Assembly (NCBI RefSeq): GCF_041053055.1
Contig: NZ_CP163443.1
Coordinates: 8,849,001-8,913,000 of the forward strand
Direction of reading: 5' to 3'
Source: Streptomyces sp. R41
GTDB taxonomy: Bacteria; Actinomycetota; Actinomycetes; Streptomycetales; Streptomycetaceae
DNA length: 64,000 nucleotides
This document shows, one piece after another, positions 25,836 to 34,346 of this stretch (positions are counted from its first letter, which is position 1; each line of letters begins with the position of its first letter). The position numbers and the translations under genes were made by a program. Under the pieces are notes generated by a model. The model saw nothing but the letters and a program-made list of their open reading frames with translations. It did not search any database and was not told the origin of the DNA.

Positions 25836-26720
25836 GTGCGAGACCCGCGTATGGCCGCGATCGGCAAGGGGCTGAGGCGCAGGGGGAAGCTGATGGCCGA
25901 GGCGGTGCGCCCGCCGCGGCGGATCCTGGACGCCGTGCCGTCGCCCCGGAGTCCCGGGACTCCCGACGGGGGGTCGTACGTCGCCCCGCGCGCCCCGCGC
26001 CTGGTGGACTCGCCGGTCTTCGTGCTCTCGTCCGTCCGCTCCGGATCGACGTTGCTGCGGGTCCTGCTCAACAGCCACAGCCAGATCCGCGCCCCGCACG
26101 AGATGCATCTGCGTACCGTCCACGTCCACTTGTCCCGCGACTTCACCGCGGACGCCATGAAGGCGCTCGAACTGGACAAGGACGAGCTGGAACACGCCCT
26201 GTGGGACCGGCTGCTGCACCTCGAACTCACCCGCAGCGGCAAGCGGATCATCGTCGACAAGACCCCGCCGAACACCCTCGTCTGGCCCCGCCTGCACCGA
26301 TGTTGGCCGAACGCGCGCTACATCGTCCTGCTCCGTCACCCGGGCGCGGTCGTCACCTCGCTGACCAACCGCCGCGCGGACCCCGACCACGAGGCCATCA
26401 CCGCCGAGGTCCTCGACTACAGCGAGAAGCTGGAAGAGGCCCGCCAGAACCTCGACGCCCACGTGATCACGTACGAAGAGCTCACCGCAGACCCGGAGAC
26501 GACCACCCGCGGCCTCTGCGACCACCTCGGCGTCCCCTGGGAGAGCGGCATGCTCGACTACGGCACCCAGGACCACGGCACCTTCCGCCCCCAGCTCGGC
26601 GACTGGAGCGACACCATCAGGTCGGGCCGTGTGCAGCCCGCCCGCGGAGCCGATCCGGCGGTCGAACTGCCGCCCAGACTGGCTGAGTTGGCGCGTGCGT
26701 GGGGGTATCCGGCGGGCTGA
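25836..26720 (+). CDS. Sulfotransferase family protein
   Basis: The 294-residue protein has the 5'-phosphosulfate-binding loop SSVRSGSTLLRVLLNSHSQI (near residue 65) and the 3'-phosphate region YIVLLRHPGAVVTSL, with a later segment TYEELTADPETTTRGLCDHLGVPW. These are PAPS-dependent sulfotransferase features. The acceptor is unknown; relatives act on carbohydrates, lipids and small molecules. A basic N-terminal tail of about 60 residues precedes the domain. GTG 25836 follows GAGAGG. It stands alone between the GH38 terminator and the convergent deaminase-like gene. Confidence 0.83.
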   Translation: MRDPRMAAIGKGLRRRGKLMAEAVRPPRRILDAVPSPRSPGTPDGGSYVAPRAPRLVDSPVFVLSSVRSGSTLLRVLLNSHSQIRAPHEMHLRTVHVHLSRDFTADAMKALELDKDELEHALWDRLLHLELTRSGKRIIVDKTPPNTLVWPRLHRCWPNARYIVLLRHPGAVVTSLTNRRADPDHEAITAEVLDYSEKLEEARQNLDAHVITYEELTADPETTTRGLCDHLGVPWESGMLDYGTQDHGTFRPQLGDWSDTIRSGRVQPARGADPAVELPPRLAELARAWGYPAG

Positions 26721-26724
26721 CCGG

Positions 26725-27711
26725 TCACTCGCCGAGAAGGGCGGCCTCCGCCCGCGCGAGCGTCGTGGGGTGGCCGAACAGTCCGGGCAGACCGCCGGTG
26801 TGCAGGAAGACGGTGCGTTGCCCCGCGGTGACGTCGCCGTCCTTGACGGCCGCGACCAGTCCCGCCATGGCACGCCCGGTGTAGATCGGGTCGAGGACGA
26901 TGCCCTCGGCGCGCGCGGCCAGCGTCAGGGCGCTCATCACCGGTTCGCTGAGCGTGCCGTATCCCTCTCCGACCTGGTCGAGCCCGATCCGCAGCGCCTG
27001 TGGTGCGCAGGGCCTGCCGGTCAGTTCGGAGGTCAGGTCGGACACCGTCCGGGCGGGGTCGGCGACGGCGCCGCAGTGCACGCCGAGGACGCGTGCGGTG
27101 CCGAGCTCGGCGACGAGTCCGGCCATGGTGCCGCCCGAGCCGAGCGCGACGACGACGGTCGCCACGTCGGGTGCCTGGACCAGGAGTTCGCGCGCGCACT
27201 CGACGTAGCCGCGGGCGCCGAGCGCGCTGGAACCTCCGAAGGGGATCAGCGCCGGGACCTCGCCCCGCCGCCGCAGCTCCTCGACCACCTGCCGTGCCCG
27301 GGGCTCCAATGCTTCGCCGTCGCCCGCCCAGACGACGGTGGCGCCGAAGAGCCCGTCGAGCGCGAGGTTGCCGGAGGCCGACGATCCGGCCGTCCCGGCG
27401 AGCACGAGGACGACACGGAGCCCCAGCCGGGCGCCCGCCGCCGCGGTCAGCCGCGCGTGGTTGCTCTGCGGCGCGCCGGTGGTCACCAGGGTGGTGGCGC
27501 CCTCCGCCAGGGCCGCCCCGCACGTCCACTCCAGCTTGCGGATCTTGTTGCCGCCGCCGCCCAGTCCGGTGAGGTCGTCGCGCTTCACCCATAGGTCGCC
27601 CGCACCGAGACCCAGTGCGCGGGCCAGCCGGGGAGCGGGTTCGAGCGGGGTGGGCCAGCTGCCCAGGCGGGCGCGCGGCGGGGTGTTCTCGTCGGAAGGC
27701 GTCGTCGTCAC
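26725..27711 (-). CDS. D-cysteine desulfhydrase / ACC deaminase family PLP enzyme
   Basis: The protein of about 328 residues is a fold-type II PLP enzyme. The PLP-binding lysine is in LTGLGGGGNKIRKLEW, the Asn/Ser substrate loop is TTGAPQSNHARL, and the phosphate-binding glycine loop is VVVALGSGGTMAGL. It is similar to D-cysteine desulfhydrase and 1-aminocyclopropane-1-carboxylate deaminase; which activity applies cannot be decided without the active-site alignment. GTG 27711 is the likely start, though its ribosome site is weak; the upstream ATG at 27789 lies inside the chitinase terminator and is unlikely. It ends 4 bp from the sulfotransferase stop. Confidence 0.84.
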   Translation of the reverse strand: MTTTPSDENTPPRARLGSWPTPLEPAPRLARALGLGAGDLWVKRDDLTGLGGGGNKIRKLEWTCGAALAEGATTLVTTGAPQSNHARLTAAAGARLGLRVVLVLAGTAGSSASGNLALDGLFGATVVWAGDGEALEPRARQVVEELRRRGEVPALIPFGGSSALGARGYVECARELLVQAPDVATVVVALGSGGTMAGLVAELGTARVLGVHCGAVADPARTVSDLTSELTGRPCAPQALRIGLDQVGEGYGTLSEPVMSALTLAARAEGIVLDPIYTGRAMAGLVAAVKDGDVTAGQRTVFLHTGGLPGLFGHPTTLARAEAALLGE

Positions 27712-27752
27712 CTCGTGAGTATGACCGCCGCGGCCTTGGCGGCGGACGGGGT

Positions 27753-27795
27753 GGTGCGGTGGGCCGTCCGGAAGTCCCGGACGGCCCACCGCACC
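27753..27795 (-). terminator. Hairpin terminator after the chitinase gene
   Basis: A perfect 19-bp stem (arms 27753-27771 and 27777-27795, GGTGCGGTGGGCCGTCCGG and its complement) with a 5-nt loop lies just beyond the leftward chitinase stop at 27816. It ends chitinase transcription before the deaminase-like gene. Confidence 0.88.
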
Positions 27796-27815
27796 CTCGC
27801 GCCGTCAGCCGTACC

Positions 27816-29504
27816 TCAGCCCGTGAAGCCGGCCGTGATGGACGTGAACTGCCAGTTGTTCTGGCTGATCCCGGAGCAGTTGCTCACCACGCCGCCGCCG
27901 GGGCAGGGCCGGTCGCGGTTGACCGCCCAGTAGGCGAGCCGGGCGATGTGATGGGAGTTCGCCCAGTCGCGGATCTGGGTCCAGATCGCCGGGGTGGTGT
28001 TCTCCTGCTGGTCGGACAGACCGTTCATGCCGGAGATGCCGATGTGGGAGTAGGCCGTCGCGTCGTCCCACCCGAAGGTCGACTTCAGCTTGGCCTTGAG
28101 CCCCTCGGTGGCATTGACGGTGTTGCCGTACATGTCGGAGCCGCCGCCGAAGTCGAACGGCATGATCGTGAAGACGTCGATGTTGGCGTTCAGCGACTGC
28201 GCCTGCTCGATGAGCCGGTTGCCGTAGTAGGTCGGGCCGGTCGTCGAGGTGCCGAAGGTGACGATGGTCTTCAGGCCGGGGTTGTTGGCCTTGACGGTCT
28301 TCAGCGCGGTCAGGATCTTCGCCTGGACGGCCTCGTTCTCGAACTCGTCCGTGTTCTCGATGTCCATGTCGATCGCCTTGAGGCCGTAGGCGTCGATCAC
28401 CTTCTGCAGCGCACCGGCGAGAGCGCTCGCCGACGAGCAGTTGGCGCCGAGCTTGCTGCCCTGCCAGCCGCCGAACGACGGGACGATGTCACCGCCCGCG
28501 GAACGGATCTGGTTGATCACGGTCTGGTCGTTGCCGCCGGTGAGCGGCCGGGCGCTGTCCCACATCGGGTTGCAGCCGCCGCCGTCCAGCATGAACGCCA
28601 TCGTGTACCACTTGATCCCGGTCGAGCTCATCACCGAGGTCGCGCTCGGCGGATCACCCCAGCCGAGGTAGAGGTAGGGCGCCGCCTGCTTGAAGCCGGT
28701 GCCGCCGCCACCGCCCGCGTTCGTCGTGACGCTCACGGAGTTGGAGGCCGCCGAGGTGTTCCCGGCCGCGTCCCGCGCCTTGACGGTGAACGTGTAGGCG
28801 GTGCTCGGCGAGAGCCCGCTGACCGTGGCGCTCGTGCCCGACACGCTGAGCACCTGGTTCGAGCCGCTGTAGATGTCGTAGGCACTCACGCCGACGTTGT
28901 CGCTCGACGCGCCCCACGACAGCGACACGCTCGAGGAGGTCTTGCCGGTGGAGGTCAGGTTCGTCGGAGCCGTCGGTGCCTGGGTGTCGGAGCCACCGCC
29001 GCCGCCCGGACCGTCCAGGCTGATGTCGTCGGCGTAGTAGGTGCCCTGCGCGTACCAGCCGTGGACATAGATCTTGGCGCTGGTCTGCGAGGCGCCGGTC
29101 GTGAAGGACACGGTGAGCTGGCTGTACGCCGACGGGGACGTCGTCCAGGTCGAGGCACCGCCGTCCACGCCCAGGTACACATAGCTGCCGCGCACCCAGC
29201 CGGAGAGGCTGTACGTCGTGTTCGGCTGGACCGAGACGGTCTGGCTGCACTGGGCGTTGTCACTCGAACTCGCCGCCCCCGCGAGGGCCTTGGAGCCGCC
29301 GTGCACGGGGCTGGAGACGACCGAGCCCAGGTTCCCGGTGCAGGTCCAGGGGGAGAGGCTGCCCGACTCGAAGCCGGGGTTGGTCAGGATGTTGGCCGCT
29401 TGGGCCGTACCGGGGAGGGCGACCGCCCCGGCCAGGGCCAGGGCGGCGGTGCCGAGCAGAGCGAAGAAGCGATGTCTGGAACGTCTGAAGTGTGTGATGC
29501 GCAC
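27816..29504 (-). CDS. Secreted GH18 chitinase with CBM and FnIII modules
   Basis: The 562-residue enzyme has a Sec signal peptide (RHRFFALLGTAALALAGAVALPGTAQA). Next is a carbohydrate-binding module (NILTNPGFESGSLSPWTC, about residues 38-165), a glycine-rich linker, one fibronectin type III domain (APTAPTNLTSTGKTSSSVSLSW), another linker, and a GH18 barrel with the catalytic signature IDMDIENTDEF. The barrel belongs to the short bacterial chitinase subgroup lacking a large insertion domain. It cleaves chitin outside the cell. GTG 29504 is preceded by GGGAG at 5 bp. Two DasR-type sites upstream indicate induction by amino sugars. Confidence 0.93.
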   Translation of the reverse strand: MRITHFRRSRHRFFALLGTAALALAGAVALPGTAQAANILTNPGFESGSLSPWTCTGNLGSVVSSPVHGGSKALAGAASSSDNAQCSQTVSVQPNTTYSLSGWVRGSYVYLGVDGGASTWTTSPSAYSQLTVSFTTGASQTSAKIYVHGWYAQGTYYADDISLDGPGGGGGSDTQAPTAPTNLTSTGKTSSSVSLSWGASSDNVGVSAYDIYSGSNQVLSVSGTSATVSGLSPSTAYTFTVKARDAAGNTSAASNSVSVTTNAGGGGGTGFKQAAPYLYLGWGDPPSATSVMSSTGIKWYTMAFMLDGGGCNPMWDSARPLTGGNDQTVINQIRSAGGDIVPSFGGWQGSKLGANCSSASALAGALQKVIDAYGLKAIDMDIENTDEFENEAVQAKILTALKTVKANNPGLKTIVTFGTSTTGPTYYGNRLIEQAQSLNANIDVFTIMPFDFGGGSDMYGNTVNATEGLKAKLKSTFGWDDATAYSHIGISGMNGLSDQQENTTPAIWTQIRDWANSHHIARLAYWAVNRDRPCPGGGVVSNCSGISQNNWQFTSITAGFTG

Positions 29505-29559
29505 GCGATCTCCCTGCGGAAATGGGGGTGTTCGGGAGTGCTGAGAGGTGCGCAACCAA

Positions 29560-29575
29560 GTTGGTATGGACCAAT
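29560..29575. promoter_or_regulatory. DasR-type dre site 1 upstream of chitinase
   Basis: GTTGGTATGGACCAAT matches the 16-bp DasR response element (consensus ACTGGTCTAGACCACT) at the TGGT and ACCA half-sites with the right 4-bp gap. It lies between the TTGACA-like element (minus strand, 29586-29581) and the chitinase start. Confidence 0.75.
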
Positions 29576-29580
29576 CTCGC

Positions 29581-29586
29581 TGTCAA
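29581..29586 (-). promoter_or_regulatory. Possible -35 element of chitinase promoter
   Basis: The minus strand reads TTGACA between the two dre sites. The matching -10 (around TACCAA) is weak and overlaps dre site 1, so DasR binding would occlude the promoter. Confidence 0.5.
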
Positions 29587-29600
29587 GGGACTGGGCGAGA

Positions 29601-29616
29601 ATTGGTCCAGACCGGT
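29601..29616. promoter_or_regulatory. DasR-type dre site 2 upstream of chitinase
   Basis: ATTGGTCCAGACCGGT matches the DasR element closely, including the TGGTCNAGACC core that recurs in streptomycete chitinase promoters. It is 41 bp from site 1, about four helical turns, on the same face of the DNA. Confidence 0.8.
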
Positions 29617-29629
29617 AGTGGGGGTGGGC

Positions 29630-30814
29630 CTAGGCGGGGGCGATCGCGGCGCCGGCCGTGGCGGTGGCGGCGGAGGTGCTTTCCGCCGCGGGGGCGGGTG
29701 TCGCGGCGGGGGACGGTGACGGTTCCACTGCCGGGGAGGGCACGGCCGGCAGCGGGGCCGCGGGCGAGTCGGTCCGCTGCTGCGGCAGCGACACCGCGCG
29801 CACCGGACGGGGGCCCGAGACCACCGTGTAGTCCTGCCCGAGGAACGGTGGAACCACCTCGCCCGTCTCCTCGCCGAGCGCCAACTGCACAGCCGCCCAA
29901 GGGGCGTTGACCCCGCACTGCGAGAGCTGGTGCAGTCCGCCCGCCGGGCGGGTGTTGACGTCCATGAGGACCGGCTCGTCGCCGTACATGCGGAACTGGA
30001 TGTTCGTCAGATAGTGCAGTCCGAACGCCTCCGCGAGCAGGCGCGCGGGCTCGATCCACGAAGGATGGAGGGTGAACCCGCGGCGGCGCCCGTTCTTGGT
30101 GCGTCCCACCGCCATGCGGACCCGCCCGTCGGGCCCGGTGAGGCAGTCGACGGACACCTCCGGCTCCTCCAGGCGCGGCATCACCAGCCAGTCGACGGGG
30201 TGGTCGGCCGCGCGCAGCGCGTCCACGACCAGATCCAGCGGCACGTACGGACTGGGAAATCCATTGAGGTGCATGAGCGAGAAGGGGGCACGCGTGATCA
30301 CGCGGAAGCCCACCCCGCCCGCCCCCGCCGCCGGCTTGAAGCACGCCTTGTGGCCCGCGGATTCCAGCGCCTCGACCGCCGCGACCAGCTCCTCCTCGGT
30401 GCGCACCCGCCACCACGGCGGCACCGGCACGCCCACCGCCTGGACCGCCTCATAGGCGGTGACCTTGTCCTGGAAGACGGCCACGGCCTCGGTGGGCGGA
30501 GCCAGCAGTGCCGTACCGACCGCGGCGAACTCGGCGCGCTGCGCCACGACGGCGGCCTGGTACAGCACCGGCACGAACACGTCGATGGAGTGGCGGGCGC
30601 AGTGGTCGAGGGCGTACTCGACGTATGCGCGCGGGGACAGTCCCTCGGGCTCCATGGAGGCCACGTCGGCGGCGGCCAGCACGGGGGAGTCGGGGTCGCC
30701 GTGGGTGGCATGGATCTCGACCGCGCGATGCTGCGGATTACTTCGCAGCTGATCCATGAAGAACACGTTCTCCGCGTACGTGCGGTTGAGCCAGACGCGT
30801 ACGCGAGAGCCCAT
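29630..30814 (-). CDS. ATP-grasp domain protein with Pro/Ala-rich tail
   Basis: The 394-residue protein is an ATP-grasp ligase: an N-terminal Rossmann-like part (VFVPVLYQAAVVAQRAEFAAVG), ATP-grasp with a lysine in AGHKACFKPAAGAGGVGF, and Mg-binding residues in VLMDVNTRPAGGLHQLS. The last 55 residues are low-complexity Pro/Ala/Ser/Thr, probably disordered. ATP-grasp enzymes join a carboxylate to an amine or thiol through an acyl-phosphate; the substrate is unknown. ATG 30814 follows AAAGGTGG at 5 bp. It is divergent from the phosphoesterase/PPTase pair. Confidence 0.8.
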   Translation of the reverse strand: MGSRVRVWLNRTYAENVFFMDQLRSNPQHRAVEIHATHGDPDSPVLAAADVASMEPEGLSPRAYVEYALDHCARHSIDVFVPVLYQAAVVAQRAEFAAVGTALLAPPTEAVAVFQDKVTAYEAVQAVGVPVPPWWRVRTEEELVAAVEALESAGHKACFKPAAGAGGVGFRVITRAPFSLMHLNGFPSPYVPLDLVVDALRAADHPVDWLVMPRLEEPEVSVDCLTGPDGRVRMAVGRTKNGRRRGFTLHPSWIEPARLLAEAFGLHYLTNIQFRMYGDEPVLMDVNTRPAGGLHQLSQCGVNAPWAAVQLALGEETGEVVPPFLGQDYTVVSGPRPVRAVSLPQQRTDSPAAPLPAVPSPAVEPSPSPAATPAPAAESTSAATATAGAAIAPA

Positions 30815-31104
30815 GCAGGCCACCTTTCACGGTTCGCGGGCACGGCGGAGCAGGCCGCGCCCGGCCAGGGGAATGGGAGGAACACCAAGCCGCCGTACGC
30901 CAAAGGGAGGTTCCTGGCGGCCGTGTTGGGGCGATCATAGGGGGCGTGGGGCCCCGTGCTGCTACGGGCGTGTTACGGATTTCGGAAGTGCTCGACAAGA
31001 GGTCATGGACACCGGGTCGCGGACCGGGGGAGGGCCGGCGGCGGGCCGTTCTTGTCCCGTGGGGGGCGGATGTGTTCTTGTGTTTCCATTCGTCTTCTTC
31101 GGGG
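30815..31104. other. Divergent intergenic region, no gene seen
   Basis: About 290 bp separate the ATP-grasp and metallophosphoesterase starts. In-frame extension of the phosphoesterase frame to 30946 is possible but has neither family similarity nor a ribosome site. The region presumably holds two divergent promoters; I see no confident -35/-10 pair. Confidence 0.5.
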
Positions 31105-32022
31105 GTGTCACGGGTGCGGTCGACAGACGGCGGTCACGGGAACCTGCTGGCCATCAGCGATCTGCACATCGGATACGCCGAGAACCGTGCCATCGTCGAG
31201 AAGATGCGCCCCCAGTCTGACGACGACTGGCTCCTGGTGGCCGGTGACGTCGGGGAGGTCGTCGCCGACATCCGATGGGCCCTTCAGACGCTCAGCGGCC
31301 GTTTCCGCAAGGTGATCTGGGTGCCCGGAAACCACGAGCTGTGGACGCACCCGAAGGACCCCGTGGAGCTGCGGGGGGTCGCCCGCTACGAGCATCTGGT
31401 CGCCCTGTGCCGGGAGTTGGGCGTCACGACCCCCGAGGATCCGTATCCGGTCTGGCACGGGCCCGGTGGCCCCGCGGTCGTCGCGCCGCTCTTCCTGCTC
31501 TACGACTACTCGTTCCTGCCGCAGGGCTGCCTGACCAAGGACCAGGGGCTGGCCTACGCCCACGAGACCGGAGTGGTCTGCACCGACGAGCACCTGCTCC
31601 ATCCCGACCCCTACCCGAGCCGCGAGGCCTGGTGCCGGGCCCGGGTCGCCGAGACCGAGCGCAGGCTCGCCGAACTGCCGGACGATCTGCCCACGATCCC
31701 GGTCAACCACTACCCGCTGGACCGTCACCCGACGGACATCCTGCGCTACCCCGAGTTCGCGATGTGGTGCGGCACCAGGCTGACCGCCGACTGGCACCGC
31801 AGGTTCCGTGTCGAGGCCATGGTCTACGGTCATCTCCACATCCCGCGGACCACCTGGCACGAGGGCGTCCGCTTCGAAGAGGTCTCGGTGGGTTACCCCC
31901 GCGAATGGCGCGGCCGACCGGGAACACCGGGCACGCTGCGCCGCATTCTGCCGATGGAGGTCGGAGCCGGTGATGGAGGAGCTGCTCCCGGAGTCGGTCG
32001 TGGTCGTGGAGAGCTACGGTGA
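31105..32022 (+). CDS. Cytosolic metallophosphoesterase
   Basis: The protein of about 305 residues has the calcineurin-like set: ISDLHIGY, LLVAGDVGE, VPGNHELW, VNHYPLDRH and VYGHLHIPR, giving a complete di-metal site. No export signal is visible. GTG 31105 or GTG 31114 are both plausible because the family similarity begins at GNLLAISDLH. The Sfp-type PPTase gene begins inside its last 50 bp. In S. coelicolor a Sfp-type PPTase (SCO6673) also sits beside a phosphoesterase gene, as far as I recall. The substrate is unknown; a CoA- or phosphopantetheine-related compound would fit the context. Confidence 0.85.
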   Translation: MSRVRSTDGGHGNLLAISDLHIGYAENRAIVEKMRPQSDDDWLLVAGDVGEVVADIRWALQTLSGRFRKVIWVPGNHELWTHPKDPVELRGVARYEHLVALCRELGVTTPEDPYPVWHGPGGPAVVAPLFLLYDYSFLPQGCLTKDQGLAYAHETGVVCTDEHLLHPDPYPSREAWCRARVAETERRLAELPDDLPTIPVNHYPLDRHPTDILRYPEFAMWCGTRLTADWHRRFRVEAMVYGHLHIPRTTWHEGVRFEEVSVGYPREWRGRPGTPGTLRRILPMEVGAGDGGAAPGVGRGRGELR

Positions 32023-32659
32023 CGACGGGGTGGAGGGCGCGACCCTGTACCCCGAGGAGCAGGCGCTCCTGAGGGGCGCCGTGCAGAAGCGGCGCCGCGA
32101 GTTCACCGCCGTGCGCACCTGCGCCCGGCGGGCCATGGAGAAGCTCGGCATGCCCGTGGGGCCCGTCCTGCCGGGCGAACGCGGAGCGCCGCAGTGGCCG
32201 TCGGGCCTGATCGGCAGCATGACGCACTGCGACGGCTACAGCGCCGCCGCGCTCGCCCGCGCCACCGATCTGGCCTCCCTCGGCATCGACGCCGAACCCC
32301 ACCTGGCGCTCCCGGCGGGGGTCCTCGACGTCGTTGCCCTGCCCACGGAGGTGGGCCGGCTCGACCGCCTCGCCGCCGAGACCCCCGACGTGCACTGGGA
32401 CCGGCTGCTGTTCAGCGCGAAGGAGTCGGTCTACAAGGCGTGGTTCCCGCTCACCAGGAAGTGGCTGGACTTCTCCGAGGCGGACATCGACCTCGTCCAG
32501 GGCGCCGGGTCCGCCGGCCCTGCCCTGTCAGGGCGTTTCCACGCCCAACTCCTCGTGCCGGGACCGCTGGTGGACGGCCTGCCGGTCGAGGCGTTCGACG
32601 GGCGCTGGACCGTCCAGCGGGGGCTGGTCGCGACGGTGGTCACGGTGCCTCACGCCTGA
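31973..32659 (+). CDS. Sfp-type 4'-phosphopantetheinyl transferase
   Basis: The 228-residue enzyme has the PPTase motifs: a basic stretch before THCDGYSAAA, the Mg-binding GIDAEP (Asp106, Glu108), and FSAKESVYKAWFPL. It transfers phosphopantetheine from CoA to carrier proteins of polyketide, non-ribosomal or fatty-acid synthases. The length and motifs fit the EntD/Sfp group. ATG 31973 (or GTG 31970) follows GGAGGT and lies inside the phosphoesterase gene, so the two are coupled. No carrier-protein gene occurs in the window, so it is probably a housekeeping or trans-acting PPTase. Confidence 0.92.
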   Translation: MEELLPESVVVVESYGDDGVEGATLYPEEQALLRGAVQKRRREFTAVRTCARRAMEKLGMPVGPVLPGERGAPQWPSGLIGSMTHCDGYSAAALARATDLASLGIDAEPHLALPAGVLDVVALPTEVGRLDRLAAETPDVHWDRLLFSAKESVYKAWFPLTRKWLDFSEADIDLVQGAGSAGPALSGRFHAQLLVPGPLVDGLPVEAFDGRWTVQRGLVATVVTVPHA

Positions 32660-32783
32660 GCCGGCCCTGGGCCACCGTGCCGCACGTCGGAGTCCGGCTG
32701 TGATCATCGTGTCGCATGCCGGAGTCCGGCCGTGATCGTCGTGTCTCACGCCTGAGTCGGCTCTGGGCACCAGGTGTGCAGCA
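32656..32783. repeat. Imperfect 32-bp tandem repeats between PPTase and small ORF
   Basis: Units begin at 32656, 32688, 32720 and 32752, each 32 bp. The two inner units share CGGAGTCCGGC and GTGATC(A/G)TCGTGT; the outer two share CTGAG(C/T)CGGC(C/T)CTGGG. The repeats span the PPTase stop and the 3' end of the convergent small gene, so both genes appear to end in copies of the same segment. Confidence 0.72.
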
Positions 32784-32982
32784 GCCGGAAGAACGCCTCC
32801 TCGTTGCCCGCGAGCCCGGCCGCCGCCAGCGCGCGCTCCGCCTCGGCGAGCGCGGCGGGCGGCACCATGGGTGGTCGGCGCCCGTCCGGCGGGCTGTCGA
32901 AGGCGGCCCGTACGGTGTGCAGGAGACGGAGGTAGGCCTGCACGGCGGCGCGTTCGTGGTCGGTCAGTACGGCGGTCGGCAT
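32746..32982 (-). CDS. Small hypothetical protein
   Basis: A 78-residue, mostly helical, acidic protein (DHERAAVQAYLRLLHTVRAAFDSPP...EAERALAAAGLAGNEEAFFRLLHTWCPEP). Codon bias and absence of a better frame on the other strand support a real gene, but I do not recognise the family. The last residues are encoded within the 32-bp repeat array, so the C-terminus may vary between strains. It converges on the PPTase gene. Confidence 0.6.
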   Translation of the reverse strand: MPTAVLTDHERAAVQAYLRLLHTVRAAFDSPPDGRRPPMVPPAALAEAERALAAAGLAGNEEAFFRLLHTWCPEPTQA

Positions 32983-33219
32983 CGGACGGCTCTCCCCGGG
33001 TCGGATTGTCGAAGCGGTACATGGCGGTACATGCAGTGGTGCATGGCGGTACGTGACTCCAGCTTGCCGTCTGCCACTGACAATCCCGTTTCGGTGCGCG
33101 GTGGTTCGCCCGCTTAGCGGAGGCGAAACCTCACGGAAATCCCTTGTGGGACAGGGGCCCTAGGCTGGACTGAAGAGCTGGGGCCGCCCCAGGGCGGCCT
33201 GTGAACAGGAGGTGGGCCC

Positions 33220-34263
33220 GTGGTCGACGTACCGCCTCGGCGTCCGCGGCGCACCCTGCGGCTGCGCTCGGTGGGCGACGGGGAACTGCGCCTGCACCAC
33301 CGCGTCGTGCACGGCTACCGGCGCGCCTACCGGATGGCGGGCGAGGGCCCGGCGCTCGTCCTGATCCACGGCATCGGCGACTCCTCGGCGACCTGGGCGG
33401 AGCTGATCCCCGACCTCGCCCGCACCCACACGGTGATCGCGCCCGACCTCCTCGGCCACGGAGCCTCCGACAAACCGCGGGCCGACTACTCGGTGGCCGC
33501 GTACGCCAACGGGGTACGCGATCTGCTCGCCACGCTCGACATCGAGTCCGCCACCCTGGTCGGTCACTCGCTGGGCGGCGGAGTCGCGATGCAGTTCGCC
33601 TACCAGTTCCCCGAGCGCACCGAGCGGCTGATCCTGGTCAGCGCGGGCGGTGTCGGGGGCGAGGTCAACCCCGTACTGCGGGCCGTCTCGCTGCCCGGCG
33701 CGCACCTCATGCTCTCCACGCTGCGACTGCCCGGAATGCGCTTCCAAGTGGGCCTGTTCGCCCGCCTGATGAGACTTCTCGACACCGATCTGGGGCAGGA
33801 CGCACCGGAGTTGCTGACCCTGGTGGACGCGCTGCCCGACGCGACCTCCCGCAGCGCCTTCATCCGCACCCTGCGCGCCGTGGTCGACTGGCGCGGCCAG
33901 GCGGTCACCATGCTCGACCGCTGCTATCTGACGGAGGGCATGCCCACGATGCTTCTCTGGGGCGACCGGGACAGCGTGGTGCCGGTGCGCCACGCCTACG
34001 GGGCGCACCAGGCGATGCCGGGCAGCCGCCTGGAGATCTTCGAGGGCGCGGGCCACTTCCCCTTCCACAGCGACCCGGCGCGCTTCCTGGCCCTGGTCGA
34101 GGAGTTCACGAGCACGACGCACCCGGCCGACTGGAGCCGCGAGCGCTGGCGGGAGCTGCTGCGCGCCGGCCGCCCCGGCAGCGCGGCAGGGCAGCCGGAC
34201 ACCGCCCAGAACCGCGCGGTGGAACGGGACCTGCGCGAGGCGAGCGAACGCAGCGCGACGTGA
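33220..34263 (+). CDS. Alpha/beta hydrolase
   Basis: The 347-residue protein has the alpha/beta-hydrolase fold: the oxyanion region LIHGIGDSSATW, nucleophile elbow VGHSLGGGVAMQ (Ser), acid in LLWGDRDSVVP, and the catalytic His in EGAGHFPFHSDP. It is closest in look to haloperoxidase-like or lipolytic hydrolases of actinomycetes. A basic N-terminal 30 residues precede the domain and a charged 50-residue tail follows it. GTG 33220 follows GGAGGTGG. It converges on the FAD oxidoreductase operon; no link is evident beyond position. Confidence 0.87.
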   Translation: MVDVPPRRPRRTLRLRSVGDGELRLHHRVVHGYRRAYRMAGEGPALVLIHGIGDSSATWAELIPDLARTHTVIAPDLLGHGASDKPRADYSVAAYANGVRDLLATLDIESATLVGHSLGGGVAMQFAYQFPERTERLILVSAGGVGGEVNPVLRAVSLPGAHLMLSTLRLPGMRFQVGLFARLMRLLDTDLGQDAPELLTLVDALPDATSRSAFIRTLRAVVDWRGQAVTMLDRCYLTEGMPTMLLWGDRDSVVPVRHAYGAHQAMPGSRLEIFEGAGHFPFHSDPARFLALVEEFTSTTHPADWSRERWRELLRAGRPGSAAGQPDTAQNRAVERDLREASERSAT

Positions 34264-34346
34264 CACCCACGCGTCGGTGAGCCGAGGCGCGGGCCCGGGG
34301 AGGCGAGCGGCGCGTGGTGAGGTCCGCTCGCTCCCGTGGTGCGGTA

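Noticed and set aside
25836..26720. Sulfotransferase as part of the glycan locus
   Set aside because: A strong terminator separates it from GH38 and no sulfatase or sulfated-glycan enzyme is present, so a link is unsupported.
27753..27789. ATG at 27789 as the start of the deaminase-like gene
   Set aside because: It lies inside the perfect hairpin that ends the chitinase transcript and gives a prefix without family similarity.
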